Origin: a virus
Strand: one strand, 5' to 3'
Virus record (IMG/VR): IMGVR_UViG_3300032235_000428
Coordinates: 38,461 to 102,460 of that record
DNA length: 64,000 nt
The notes beneath the pieces are model-generated. The model ran no database searches and had not been told where the DNA came from. It saw only the letters and a list, made by a program, of their open reading frames with translations. A program made the translations under genes and the position numbers. Below are positions 27,101 through 39,400 of the stretch, one piece after another. The number at the start of each line of letters is the position of its first letter. Positions within the stretch are counted from its first letter, which is position 1.

Positions 27101-28780
27101 TAGTTTAGTATCACCATTAAACGTAACACCAGTGCCAACTAAACTGTAAAGTGATTTAACATCACTAATACTATAAGAAGTTACTGCTGTTGATATTCTG
27201 TTATTTTCAACACCGTTGAAAATTAATTTTTCTCCAGATAAAAATGTTCCTTTTGTATTATAAGCTGTTAATATTCCAGTGGTTGTATTATATCTTAAAT
27301 GTCCAATTGCACCACTAGATCTTCCTTCAATATACGTGGGAACTGTTAATGATACTGTTTCATTTAGCGATATTTCCGTATATGTTTGAATATCATATAA
27401 AGAGATATCCCACTCGTTCAAATCATTATTAGATGCATATGATCCAGTTTCTAATGCATAATCGTATACTCTAGCGACACCTATTTCTTTACCAGATGCT
27501 ATGTGAGAATTTATACCAATTCTAGTGTCTCTTAAACTAATTGTAGATGTTGTAAATCCAATTTTAGGAGCACCTAAAACTCTATTTAAAGTGAGAGTTG
27601 GTCCAGTTATATAATTTACGCTTTGATTACTTAAAGTTTTTACTGTTCTTGTTTTTTCAAAATCTAAATATGAAGTTCCTGCGTACTCAACCTCATAACC
27701 TTTTACGTATGCCTTTCCTGGTGAAATTTTATAAACTCCAAGATTATCACTTGGAACTTTTCCACCATAAGTTAATTGATTACTCTCAAAAATACCTTGA
27801 TTTCCTTTTTTATTATTTAAAGATTCGTAAGCACTAATTGTAAATGGTCTTACGTAAAAATCACCTGATTGCTCATATGTTCTTCTGGCCAGTTCATCAC
27901 CAATAACATTATAAGTTGGATTTTGTTGTAATTTTGATACACTACCACTTCTAATTATTAATAACTCAATGAAATTTTCGTTTTTATCACTTTCTAGAGG
28001 ACGCTTTGCTAAAATTGCAGTAATTTTTAATCTATCTGCACCTGGAGCTGCATAGTTATTAAATCCTTTTGCATTATCAGATAAAGAAGCATCTTGTGAT
28101 GCTGTTATAATTTCTTCTTTTATTTCAAGACCTATTCTACAAGAAGGTGTTGTACTATAAGAATCTATAATTAATGTTTGTGATTCTACTCTAACGAATG
28201 TACCTCTAATAAAATATACACCTTCAGATAAAAATACACCAGACCCAACAGAAGAAGCATTACTTACCGAAGTTGTTAATACTGCTTGTCCTTTTTGGAA
28301 ATTTAATGCTGGATCTAATATATCATCATCTAAAATTAAATTTTCTTGGTTATCAAATTGTTTCTTTTGGTCGGAACCTTCTGAGATATAATTTATAAAA
28401 ATAGTAAAATAATCTCTAGAATTTTCCCAAGATGGGTTTGCAAAAAATATCTTTCCTCTTACATTTGATCTTTCACCACGAACTATTCTATTAGTTAGAT
28501 TTGGAAGATACGAAGTTATTGGAGATCCTAAAAAATTATTCTCTACACTAACGTTGAACAGTTCGTTAGTGTAATTTAATCTACCTGGAATTACTTGAGA
28601 TCCTTCTTTAAACAGATGATGCCCAAACGTCTCTAATTGATTTTGCAGTGTTGATTGTAAAGTTGTTAGTTCCCTAGCTTGAATTGGGAATCCTGGTTTA
28701 AACAGAACCCTATAGTAATTCTTTTTGGGATCAAAATCATCAAAATATGGGGAGACATTTAAATTTAGTTCCTGTGGCAT
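21104..28780 (-). CDS. Giant virion structural protein, DUF4815-type (2558 aa)
   Basis: The N-terminus (LNLNVSPYFDDFDPKKNYYRVLF, then GFPIQARELTTLQS and FKEGSQVIPG) is the hallmark of the DUF4815 family of cyanophage structural proteins. It occupies the position of T4 genes 9-12 between gp8 and gp13. Residues about 1660-1735 form an almost pure proline run with S, P, N, R and Q, ending in DPLAQSFFVPN. After it comes a beta-rich region (FFRTKDPVAPVVVELR) and GSGYQVGDVL-type repeats. A virion role near the baseplate or tail fibres is likely. The proline segment probably acts as an extended hinge. It begins six bases after gp8. Confidence 0.85.
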   Translation of the reverse strand: MPQELNLNVSPYFDDFDPKKNYYRVLFKPGFPIQARELTTLQSTLQNQLETFGHHLFKEGSQVIPGRLNYTNELFNVSVENNFLGSPITSYLPNLTNRIVRGERSNVRGKIFFANPSWENSRDYFTIFINYISEGSDQKKQFDNQENLILDDDILDPALNFQKGQAVLTTSVSNASSVGSGVFLSEGVYFIRGTFVRVESQTLIIDSYSTTPSCRIGLEIKEEIITASQDASLSDNAKGFNNYAAPGADRLKITAILAKRPLESDKNENFIELLIIRSGSVSKLQQNPTYNVIGDELARRTYEQSGDFYVRPFTISAYESLNNKKGNQGIFESNQLTYGGKVPSDNLGVYKISPGKAYVKGYEVEYAGTSYLDFEKTRTVKTLSNQSVNYITGPTLTLNRVLGAPKIGFTTSTISLRDTRIGINSHIASGKEIGVARVYDYALETGSYASNNDLNEWDISLYDIQTYTEISLNETVSLTVPTYIEGRSSGAIGHLRYNTTTGILTAYNTKGTFLSGEKLIFNGVENNRISTAVTSYSISDVKSLYSLVGTGVTFNGDTKLYPKLTIGQVNITGKSGTAPGVSTVTSNSLEFTNRVRVGDLVSFTNTTSSNSQVKTYAKVQSITGDYTIVIVGINTVNSINDGGLPTSSINPVDFSVIGSKYQSSTDNTLYTPLPKEWISEVDLTGSSLTIRKEYNITITANSTNTLQADTGETFLPFDEERYVLITSTGIVEPLSSDKFTYSAGNKEIIIQGLQTSSGTGRLIATLQKINLKNKIKNKVRVNSIIVNKSQYTQSGIGSTTLNDGLSYGNYGYGLRVQDRDLCLLYPDVTKIYGIFESNDISDPLLPELTMIGLNGPTGRVDDLLLGEEFIGEESGAIGIYSEFVDSLNLGFVYLNDLRFKIGERIKFSDSNINGIIQGFADGSSNITNRYTLDSGQRETICDYARIIRNNNSGEPKRKLKIIFESGSYSSTDDGDITTASSYNQFDYCILPQIKNNIKLTDVIDIRPRVSKFDANTTSYSPFEFYARSFNSLDNSSKNILASDESIVLNYSFYLPRIDKLFLSKTGIFQLVKGTPDENPPTPNNIDDALEVATISHPPYLCNTVNSSIRLKEHKRYRMSDIALLENRIENLEYYTALSLLETKTENLHIPDSSGLNRFKSGIFVDNFSDTKNQLKIGPVTNSIDPSNLELRPSPFVTQVDLLLGSQSLIGIGTSASPLSDVKFSNDLIGTNVRRTGQLLTLDYFESLELQQQFATRVENVTPYLVTSYTGTIDLFPSSDIWIDQVRMAAQTIEVDNYTETRNQLVFSGYDPQTGLSPVTWGAWETTWTGRTVTVTNQSVQTGSSVQNTGNAIVTTNTFQNTETTTVNRTGTQTRQGNQLRLSEQINILSEGDRVVSTSVIPFMRSRNIEFTGKKFRPFTTVYGFFDSVEVTRFVIPKLIEINMISGQFVVGERVVGRMTTGNETETNSSTASISFRVAKSNHKFGPISNPTDVFTVSPYNKNYTIPSDYSSSSILLNVDTASLADNTQGLYSGFIQPGMRIRGSQGEAIITSVRLVTDQIGSIIGSFFIPNPNIITNPRFEVGIKVFRLTSSSVNTTIGGLVSTSGEEQYFAQGSINNLQETIRSTRSPRFTNVSTSETRDVTDVSTTQVVSNSQTVSTQPLPPPPPPPPPAPNPPPRPNPSPPPSPPRPGNPPSPPPPPPQPAPQPQPAPPPPTPRPDPPPPRRPDPPPPRGGKDPLAQSFFVPNPTGRFVTTVELFFRTKDPVAPVVVELRSMRNGVPTEEVYPFGRVVLTPDEIFETFDGSQATQIHFPSPVYLEGSKEHAVVILTDSNEYTLWISRLGEVDISTASLPESRQILVSNQTTLGSLFKSQNASTWTPSQYEDLKYNLYAAVFLENNGSVTFYNPELSTGNNQVAQLLNDSLDFNAKKIKITFPNTINTTGLVLGNTIIQSGTNASADYVGAGGSASGTLGIINAGIGYTPSNASGYTFNNVSLTSLTGDGKNATANITINGGVAIAATIVNGGSGYQVGDVLTAQQVGTQSLGRNLKFSLSTLSGVNELILDQVQGDFEVSGSKVVQYISPTTGITTIVTTSGSNSLINQIETYSLVNDGLHIKVNHKNHGMHSNLNRAVLSNIKGDKIPTRLTLNYSNSDSGAISIASTANFNTFENVSVASTNPGYVIIEDEIISYTGVTNGQLTGIVRGIDGTRSFTYPSGTVVSKYEVNGISLRRINKTHYLQDANVENPIGLDYYYIKLDMSSNGVNRSVGTSFPKLYIPETKSCGGNLINATQNIQFEAVRPIVQTMILPSTNITATIKTTTATSISGNEISFIETDSAPLNLNTHTYFNTPRLIASRVNETNNLLTSPGNKSLSVTFNLTTEDSFVSPVIDLDRVGLILITNRVNDIIEDYANDGRTSSILTDPTAFSYATNVIGLENSATSIKVLLAAYVNNTSEIRAFYAISNTLESEMIYYPFPGYSNLDVNGNIIDISRNNGLSNKFVSKNTTLGFESKELTFADYEFSIDNLPEFKYFSIKLVGTSTNQAFPPRIRDLRAIALA

Positions 28781-28786
28781 AATTCT

Positions 28787-30370
28787 TTAAAATTGCAAAA
28801 TAACTTTGATGTCTTCTTTTTGGTTTACCGATCTTGTTATAGATGGTCTGTTATCAACGTATATTATATTTCCAGAATATTTTCTTACTTCTGGATTAGA
28901 TACCCCTTTTATAAAAGATTGTCCAAGGTAGTAAGTTCTATTATTTATGACAGTACTTATCCCAGGATTGTTTTGATTACCAAATCCACTATCAATATAT
29001 AAATCTTTTGTTCCACCAACAATTTTTAAAGATCCAGATCCAGTAACATCTGCAGTAAATCTATTTAATTTATATCCATATAAAGGAGAACTATTTTTTG
29101 TTCCATCAGTATTAAATCCAACTAATGATCTATCTTGCCAATATTTTAAAACACCAGTAGTAGGATCATATGAAACTACCTTACCTATAGCAGTTACTCC
29201 TGCACCAATTGTCTGAGAAATTATTGTATTGTAAGTGAATGATGTTGTTTTATAATCATTTTGATTGGGTGTTAATCCTTTCAATAGTAATGCATATACA
29301 CCACTTGCTCTACTATCATTTAATATTGCACTTGATTCGTATGATTGTGGGTTTTCAATTATTCCTATTCTTGATATTTTTGTTCCAGTTATAAAATCTG
29401 GGTTTTGGTCATCATTTTCAATTCTGCTGTAAATTAATACATTAGTTGCACCAAGTTCCCTGTAAATATCAAAACCATGACCATTTGGAGGTGGTATAAT
29501 TACATCAAATTGTGGTGTGACTGTACCTAAAGGAACATTTCCTAGTTGTAAATCTACTGTTCCATAAGTATATCCACTCCCACCATTAGTTATGGTTATA
29601 GATTCTACTTTAGAATCGTTATTAATAACAATAGTTGCTTCTGCCCCAATACCATCACCATTAATAGGAACTTTTGTATATGTGGTATCCGCTGGACCAA
29701 CTTCAAATCCACGATCTGTAATTGTTGCAACTTTTAATTGACCACTAGAAGTTGCATTATTTTTAATAGATTGGTATTCTAAATTTGTATCCCAGTCTAT
29801 GGGTACAGGAATGAAATCTACAGATTCAAATTTAATAACATCCGATGGGGAAATTGTGTAAAGATATTTCCAAATGTATCCATCACCACTAGTACCAGCT
29901 GATCTAGGTTCTAGGTCGGTAAATTTTGGTTCATCCAAAGATGGTTTTCCATCTGGATTTTCTGGGTCAACACCATTATTTAAACAAATATAAACTCTAT
30001 ATTCACTGTTTAAGATATAAAAATTTGCATTATATAAACTTGTTTTATTTGATGGTTTTGATAAATTAGTTCTTGTTACGTCATGACGATACATGTCATA
30101 AATTGTTGATGAAGACCATGTGATTTTTCTAATCACTGGTTTTATATCATTAGAAGATATTTTTTTTAGTGCAATTATAGTATCCCAGTAATTATTTTCT
30201 TCGTTTAAACTGTCTTTAGGTGATGGTGGATTTGTATCCCAAGTAGATGAAACATCTGTTGGATTTGGTAACCCTAAAAATGCATAGTAAGAATTATCCG
30301 AAGAAGTTATCTCGGATATGAAATTTTTTACATTTCTTATTCTTAATTGATCCGTTATAATAGCAGACAT
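28787..30370 (-). CDS. 8: Baseplate wedge subunit gp8-like
   Basis: gp8 is a baseplate wedge protein. Diagnostic similarity to T4 gp8 is GDGYIWKYLYTISPSD (T4 GDGYVWEYLFEIPPDV) and the C-terminus SGNIIYVDNRPSITRS (T4 SGEMIYMENRPPIIMA), followed by QKEDIKVILQF (T4 QTEEINILFTF). At 527 aa it exceeds T4 gp8 (334 aa). The extra sequence holds a TNGGSGYTYGTVDLQLG element like those in the giant neighbours. It lies directly downstream of the 3707-aa gene with its own late-type promoter. Confidence 0.92.
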   Translation of the reverse strand: MSAIITDQLRIRNVKNFISEITSSDNSYYAFLGLPNPTDVSSTWDTNPPSPKDSLNEENNYWDTIIALKKISSNDIKPVIRKITWSSSTIYDMYRHDVTRTNLSKPSNKTSLYNANFYILNSEYRVYICLNNGVDPENPDGKPSLDEPKFTDLEPRSAGTSGDGYIWKYLYTISPSDVIKFESVDFIPVPIDWDTNLEYQSIKNNATSSGQLKVATITDRGFEVGPADTTYTKVPINGDGIGAEATIVINNDSKVESITITNGGSGYTYGTVDLQLGNVPLGTVTPQFDVIIPPPNGHGFDIYRELGATNVLIYSRIENDDQNPDFITGTKISRIGIIENPQSYESSAILNDSRASGVYALLLKGLTPNQNDYKTTSFTYNTIISQTIGAGVTAIGKVVSYDPTTGVLKYWQDRSLVGFNTDGTKNSSPLYGYKLNRFTADVTGSGSLKIVGGTKDLYIDSGFGNQNNPGISTVINNRTYYLGQSFIKGVSNPEVRKYSGNIIYVDNRPSITRSVNQKEDIKVILQF

Positions 30371-30387
30371 TTTAAAAAATTTTTAGT

Positions 30388-30395
30388 TATTTATT
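30388..30395 (-). promoter_or_regulatory. Late promoter, AATAAATA, before gp8
   Basis: The minus strand reads AATAAATA, seven of eight to the T4 late consensus, in the gap between the 3707-aa gene and gp8. Confidence 0.45.
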
Positions 30396-30400
30396 ATAGA

Positions 30401-33400
30401 TTACAAGTAATTATCAAATGCCAGTGGATTTTTTCTACGTACAATTGGATTTGTAGATATACCAGAGAAACGATTTGTTTTAACTGTAAATTGTTTTGGT
30501 GTAGATCTATTGCTGAAAAGAATTTTACCCCAACTGTATGCCCCATAATAAGCAGTAGAAGCTATTCCAACAACAGTATTCAATCCATTATATCTAGAAA
30601 CACTGGTAACAACTCTAATTACTGTCGAAATTCCAACAGAAGGTATTGACCTATTAATTTGAGATGTGCTGTAAACTTCATACACATTATCTAAGTTTTC
30701 TGTACTTATTCCTAGAATAGATCCACTTCTTGTTAATGTTGTTATTCCGAATCCAACTGAAGAACTTGTGACAACAAAATAATCACCAGTTCTTATACCA
30801 CTCTTAGTAATTCCATGCCCATCGGTCATCAAAGGAGATCCTTGTGGGATATAAAAATCAAATATAATACCAGTTGTAACACCAACATTAGTAGTTCCAA
30901 TACCAACAATTAATCCATAATCACCCTCATAAGAAACATCTGAAATTTCCTCTATCTGCATTATGGGTGGAGATATTAAAACATTTGGACCTTTAATACC
31001 AGTAACTGAAAATACCAATGGGGATGCTAATGTAGTTCTTCTATAAGTTGTTGCAAGACCAACACTGTCATAAGAATCTATGAATAATAAGTCTCCAATT
31101 TTATAATTTGTACCACCTTCAGTTATTGTTGTTGAGAAAACTGTGTTATTTAAAATATTAATCTCAATAGTGGCTGTTGCACCTCTACCAAATCCTGTTA
31201 AAGTTTTTAATCTAGCATTTGTAAATATGTTAGATGATGATGATAATGGTGGATATCCAATTCCTTGTTGGTTAACTACTAGTCCTGTAAGTGGTCCTGT
31301 AGTGTATCCAAATCCAGGATTAGTTATAGTAAATGAAGTTATAACTCCACTTGTTACATTTGCAGTTGCTGAAGCAATACCAGTTATTCCTATTCCTGGG
31401 CGTTGGATTGATACTGTTGGATTTGATGTATAACCAGAACCAGGATTTACTATATTCAACGATGTAATTGTACTTGATATAGAAACTGTTGCTGTAACAA
31501 TACCAGATGACAGAGAATCATTTGATATAATTTCTACAATTTTTGCTTTACTAACTTGAATACCTTCTTTTGGATTATCAAATAGTGATTTAACAGTTGT
31601 TACATAAACAACTGTTGATCCAATACCAACATTGCTAAGAATTATAGATTGACTATGAATATTTGGTTCATAGTACTTTCTATCTTTACCAACTTCTATT
31701 TCATCAATAATTTTATCTGATGTTTGTTTTATCCAATTGATAGGTCTTTCTAATAATTCAGTATCACTAACTCCTTGACCAGCATAAGTATTAGTTACAA
31801 CAGTATCTGCCGAATTTATGTCTACAACTATTCTCTTATCTTGATTTAATGTTATATCCAAGTCACTAAAGAATTGGACATCATCCCCAATTTTTAAAGT
31901 CTCTATGACATCAACTTCATTAACGTCAATTGATTCAGTTCCTGTATAAATTAATAATTTGCAAGTGTCTCCAGGAGTTGTATATCCAGCAAGTCTTGGT
32001 TTAGGTGGTTCATTAAACCTAACCGTGCTTCCTCCATTAAATGTATAAGATTCTCCTGGAACTTGTAAAATATCATTAATAAAAACAAGTAGGTTATATT
32101 GTAAATCAATTCCAGAGGATCTTCTTGGGAAGAATGATATTCTTTCACCATTTCTAGATAATGGGAATATTCTTCTTCTACCATTAAAATATTGTTCAAT
32201 ATTATCCAATACCAATATGTCACCGACGCTCCATCCAGAGAATTTGGAATTAAATGTTTTATCAATAGTTAATTGGAATTCTTCAAATGCATATAAAGTA
32301 AATGTGGATGAATCTGTAGGTATCCCAGTGGTCCCACCCATTGGTACAGTTAATATATCACCTTGTCCATATCCGTATCCAAGATTTTTAAGTTCAAAAT
32401 TAATAACACTTGATCCTTGACCAACTGTTATATCTACTGTTGCGCCAGTACCAATACCTGATGGTGACTTTGATGAATATATTAGGGGTATATCCGAATA
32501 ATTTAATGGTGGATCTATAACAACTTTAGGTGGATTGGATCTAGTATACCCTATTCCTGCATTTGTAATGACAACATTAGTTATTTTTCCATTAGCAGCA
32601 TTTGCATATCCTACATATGTGATCTTAGGAGTTCCAGAACTATAGGTTTGTACACCAACTCTAATATATGTCTGCACACCAACTCTATATCCAGATCCAG
32701 AGTTTCCAACAGATACTGATTGAATTGTTCCAGCGGCGGATACTATTGCAGTTCCACCCGCACCAATTAAAGGTTGATATCTCAATCCATTGGTAGATCC
32801 AACAGAAACTATTATTCCACCTCTTGGAACTGTAGATGTGTTTATATCATTAGTTACTTGGAAATTTGCTGGATTACCTGTAAATGATATATTTGTTTGT
32901 CCAGAAATTTCGGATAATTTGTAGTCACCGTTTATATTTGTTAATGGTGAACCCAATCTTTGTGGTCCTTGGAATACATCATCTATTAAAATTATAGCAT
33001 TTGATGTACTAAATCCAGTAACATTTGATTTATTTTGTTTTAATGTATAACTTGTAGTTATACCGTTAAAAGATTGTGATATGTCATCAAAAATATAATT
33101 TGTATTATAAGCTTTATCGTAAGTACTTGTAAATCCTTGTTTTAATGCTGATCTAATGAAAACTCTACCATCAAACCTAGTAGAAGTACTTATACCAAGG
33201 TAATCAACATCATTTGGGCCATTAGATGTTGTACCTATAGGTGTCAATCCTCTAATTGGTTCCGAAAAATGTATTTTATTTCCAACTATATTATAAGATC
33301 CAGATATTTTTGTCACTAAAGAACTACTTGAATGTGAACTTTCTGTTGTTCCCACCCAACTTCTGAAAACTGTAATTGAATTTGTGCTTGCCACCCCAAC

Positions 33401-36400
33401 AGATGTGACAAACATAATTTCATTGTTAATTTTAATCAGATCTCCACTAAAAATAGAAGATATTCCACTTAGCGGGAATATAGTACTCCCAATCCCAACT
33501 GTAGAAACAATTGTTGAAGTTACTGCAGTAGAAACAACTGGGGATTGTATAATACCATTTATACTAACCAACGCTCTGGTAGTTACATTTTTCGATCTCA
33601 ATGTATGAGTACTTCCAATTCCAACAGAAGTTAAAGATAATGGTATAGGATTAAACAGTAAAGCATTTTGTGCAGATGATGCTAATTGTATTCTTCTAGA
33701 ATCTATTCTAATAACATAAACTGATGATGGTAATTTTGATGTAGTTCCAACACCAACAAAAAATGTTGTCCCTATACCAATAGCATTTGATGTAATACTA
33801 TTAAATGGAATATATTCAATTTCTTCACCACTAACAAAAAAGTGATTTGGTAGATATATTGTATTATCAGTTAGACCAACTACAGAACCAACAGAAGCAT
33901 TAAAATCAATGCTAAAAATTGGTTCTCCTTTATGATTAAGTTCAAAAGATCTAGTAGAACTATCAAATTGTGAGCTAATATCATCTATTTTTAAAACCCT
34001 ATTCCCAATAAATTCTAGATAACTCTGTAAAAATGGAGTGTTAAACAATATTTCATTAGAAACATATCTATCATCGACTATTATTGGCTTTTCTCTGGAA
34101 ATATCAAAATCTTTATATAAATTAATATCAACATTACTATCAAGAGTTGCTAATGAAGTTAAAGTTGTTAGTTGCTGTGCTGCAGTAACTAATCCCACTC
34201 TATCCTCAGCATCAAAAGCGTAAGATTCTATAGAAAGATCACTAAACTTTTTAAATCCTAAAGTATGATTTAAGTCACTAACTAATGAATTCCAATTTTC
34301 AATAGAAATATTAGATTTAATAGAATATGAAAAATATTGGTAATAATCATTATCATGTAATCTTTGTAAATTATCACCCAAAACTCCTATATTATTTTTC
34401 CAACCCTTCGATAAGATAGCACTACCATCTATATTGTGTTTTGTTTCGAAAAGTATAATTTGTGATATTAATCCCCTATTCTTTGTAGATTCTCCAGTTA
34501 CTAAATCACCAACTTTAAAGTTTTCTGTAGTATTAATTTTTAAATATTCATTTTTAAAATCATATGACTGGGCAATACCTTCAACTCCACTTTCAGAGAT
34601 TATTTTTTCACCAGAAATAAATCTATCTTTAACTAAAGTTATTTCAAAAATTGGAAAATATTTTTTAGGAGTAACAGTTCCTATAGATTCAAATGTATCA
34701 AATGTTCCAGGATTTGGATTTGGTAAGTCACCAATATTGTATGTTATAGTTGGATTTTCTCCCCCAACATCTGGATTAATATTTGTTAATGTGAATAATT
34801 TGTACCCATAATTTGCAGAATTATAGCCATTTCCACCTTCAACAATGTCAATATTGGTATTTTCTACAATAACTTCATCACCAACTTCAAAAGGAAAATC
34901 ATTTATACTACTATAGCTTATTGCAAGACCAACAGTAACATCGTATGTTCCTGAATTATATGAAATAGAACTAATTCTAGTTCCATTTGGATTATTTGTT
35001 GGTAAAATTACAGGACTAATGTTATAAACACCAGTAGTGTTTCTTACAATGTTTACTTCATAATCTCCAATTTCATATCTTAAATCAACCTCATCATTTA
35101 CTCTTCCAGTTAAACCATCCAATACCACTAACTGAGGAGATACAAAATAATTAACACCTGGAGATAGTATTTTAATTCTTTCAAATTTTGATAATGGTTC
35201 AATTTTAAATATTTTTGGTAAAAGTGTGGAAGGACTTAAAGTTTTATCAGTTGGATAATCAAATCCAATATCGTTTAGTTTATATTTGTAAACTTTTCCT
35301 ATGTTATCGCTAAATGGTAATAATAAAGCATCAGTTCCTAAACCACTTCTAACTTTTGCTATATTTGGTAATTTTTTATACCCAAAACCACCAGATTGGA
35401 TTGTTATTTTACTAATTTCACCTAAAGCTGAAAGTGATTTTGTAAAATATTTAATCTCAGATTCATTTAAATTGTAACTATTTCTTTCTGGAGGATTTGT
35501 TAAAATATATGTGAAAGATGTTGAACCAATTCCAGATACTGGATATAGTCCATTATACAAACTTTCTAAGATATTTAATAAATTATTATTTGTTATATTG
35601 TAATTATCATCTATAAGTTCTTCTTTTGCTAGTCCAAGACCGTCAAAAAGTATTGGTGTTAACTTATAGAATAATTTTTCGGGAGTATTTTCATCTATAA
35701 TCAACGACACTGAAGCATTATTATCTACACCAATAGATCCAAACTTCCTTACCGAGAAAGATTTTGTATTATCGGTGTAGAATTTATTTTTAAATTCAGA
35801 ATCTAGATAAAAATCGAAAGAGAACGCTGGTCTTCCACCAGAAGATAGTGAAAGATCTGATAAATTAAAAATAACTGTAGAATTTTTATATACGTTTAAC
35901 TCTGGATTTATTAATGATAATGCTCCTGTTGCCGCAGGAGAAACTAAATCAATATAATCTACATTAAGTATATTGTTGAGAGATTTGTAATAATTATTTG
36001 ATAGTCTTATTCTATTTTCATCTAAAACAATGACGTAATAAATTTCATCATTTAAAAGTCCACCCGTAGGTGATTGTGATGTATGTAAAACTTTTTGACC
36101 AGTTTTATAACCATGATTTTGAATGGTAATTATATCATTAGTTGTATCTACATCTAATATACCAAAACTAGATGGATTTATAACCATTCTTCTAATAGTA
36201 TCATTATACTTAACTATAAAAGTTGTTTGTATTCCAGATCTAACATCAATATCCACAACATCATTAACTGTTAAATTATGATTTGTAAGTGTTGTGACTG
36301 TAGAGGTTAATTTTAATATATCACCAACTATAGTATTACTATTATTAGTTGTAAATTTATGATTAAAACCACTACCATGATCAATAAATGATAATAAAAC

Positions 36401-39400
36401 ATTTTTATTTGTAGATCCCAATTGTACAAATCCGCCAGTACTACCAACACCTATAGGGAAAGTTGAAATTCCTATAAGATCATTAGAAATTTTTCCAACA
36501 TAAAATTTAGAATAGTCTTGGACAGGATATGATGTTGATCCAGTAGAAACTTTTATAGGAGTATTACCAGAGCTTGTATATGTAATCAGATCTCCAGTTT
36601 GTAATCCATGATCTCTTAAATATATGGACTGATATGGAATTATTTTTGAAGTTACTCCATAAGCAACATGAGAGAAAAATATTGTTGTCCCTATACCAAC
36701 TCCACTACCCTTACCTAAACTTTCAAGAGGATTGAAATAAATATCACTATTAATTTTATATTGAATTGAAGATGTATACCCAACATTAATAGTAAATTTC
36801 CTAGGAACTTCATACATGACAGATCCTTCACTGTGAGCAACTCCAGATGTTCCCCCATATGATCTTAATATTTTTATCTTAGATAATTCCTTATCTATTT
36901 CTAAAATCTGTATCTTTTCATTGTCTACTTTGTAAATATCATTTACTTGTACATTTGGATAATTTAAATTACCATAAACATCAATAAAAGTAGTAACTCC
37001 AGTAAATGTTTGGGCATTTAAATTTTTAGTTAGAATTAATTTACTTGTAAGTATACCAACAGAAAAACTATTGGATATATTTAACTCATAATTGTTTAAA
37101 TTATTAATGGTAATTACATCATTAGCAGACAAGTATGAAGGCACACTACATATTCCAAGTATTACTCCAGTGTTTGAATATGGTATGAATTGAACATTAC
37201 TTATTTTATAAGATGTACATGCTATAGATACAATATTTTTTCCAACTATTTCTGATACATTTGCAAATGCATTAGATCCCCCAGCATCACTATTATCAAA
37301 TACAACTTCATCATTTACTTTATAATTTTTTCCAGGTGAAACTATGGAAATATTTGTAATAGATCCTGGGAAAGTTGTATCAATTCTATTGTATTCTTTT
37401 GTATACTTATTTGGTTCTAATATAACATCATATCCACTATTTTTATTCAGTAATCCATAGTAATAAGTATTTCTTAACCATCCTGTTGAATTTATATTAA
37501 TTTTATCTTGATTTGAGTTTTGATCATAGTTAAAATCTATTATTTTAGAATTAAATTTATCACCTATGATATATGGGAACACTGGTTTTAAGAATGATCT
37601 GAAAGGACCATCAGATTCTTCTGTATTATTAATTGTTGAAAAATACGCATAAATTCCTTCTGGAAAATCTGGAGTTTTACAGTATCTTCCATTATATTCA
37701 TCCAAATCACCAGTTCCGTCATAAAAATAATCTTCAATAAAAAATCCAACTGGATATAGTGAAGGTCTTATTGGAGAATTGATGATTCTATATCCAGATT
37801 TCATTCTGGTTACAACTCCACCTTCTGGATCTGCATATCCATAAGGGCCATAAATTGGATTTCCATCATAGGCCCAACCTATTAATGGTGAATGGTATTT
37901 AATTGATGATGTATCATTTAAGGAATCTTCTCTGTAAATAGTTGTTCCATCAACACCAATTGAAGTTGAAAGTAAAGATTGTCTTAACTTTCTTGGTGCA
38001 TATGCATGACAATACTCTAATTCATATTTTTTATTGATCGCATTATAAATTATCCCATCATCATCTGTTATTTGATCTGTTGTTATAAGCCTCTCCACCA
38101 AGTTTATATTCCATGATTTTATATAAGTTTCAAATTTAACACCAAATCCAGATGATGAAACTCGTATTCTTGTGTTACTTTGAGTATAATTTGAACCAGA
38201 TTTACTAATAATTACATCAATAATTTTTCCATCACTAAGAATAGGTAGTAATTCTGCTCCAGAACCATCTCCTTCAACTATTAAATCTGGAATTGAATTA
38301 TATTCTAGTCCAACATTATTAATTAAAATACCAACTATTTTACCATTAGAAATAATTGGTGATATACTTGCATCCTTTCCACTTGAAACATACACTGATG
38401 GTTGTTTTCTATAATTAATAATTTCTTGGTCACCATACTGTTGTCCATAATTGCTTAAAGAAACTGATTCTATTCTTCCCCTAAAAATAGGTCTTATTTT
38501 AACTGAAGAATCTTGCCCAGAAAAAGTTATTATTCCTACTGGATTTTCAATTTTTACTGAAATTGGTAGATAATTTAACTCATGTACTCCAGATCCAATA
38601 GATATTAAATTACTGAAAATATTATTATCATAGTAATAATTTTCAGAAATGGATCCAACTCCTACTGGAGATAATTTAATAGTATCAACATCAATGACTT
38701 TTACATAATAATTTGTAGATGAAGAAAGACCTGATATTAAAGTCTCATTAGAATCATATGTAACTACTTCCTTTCCTTTATAACCATGGTCTTTTATTCT
38801 AATAATATCGGAATAAATGTTAACATGTTCTGGTAAGAAGAACACTCTTTTATTCTCATATCCAGATCCACTTTCTACGACATCGATAGAAGATATTATA
38901 TTTTTGGGGTCAAAAGTTGTAAATTTATGTACTCCAGATCCAAAAGATGTAATATTTACGGTATTTAATCCTGCAACAGCATTTTCATATGTTGAATATA
39001 GTTTTATATTTGATGCATCAGTTGGTATTGCATAATATACTGAATTATCAAATAATCCACCTACAGGAGTTTGATTATTTGAACTGTAAATTATTTTTTC
39101 AAATTTATTAAATCTATGGTAAGTTGTAAATCCTATGGTATTATTAGTTAAATCAATCAATCCAGATGTTGAGTATGCACCAAATTCAACTGAAGTGTAT
39201 ATTTTAGATACTTTACATTCTGCTATTGCACCAGACCCATTTCCACCAGAAATAGTTACTTTTGGTATACCATTAGTAAAGGAATAATTATTTTCTAGTA
39301 TTTCAATTCTTTTTAATGATCCATTAACATGACAAACACCAGTAGCACCTATCCCAGTAGTGTCTTCAATAGTTAAAATTGGTGGATTAATAACATCATA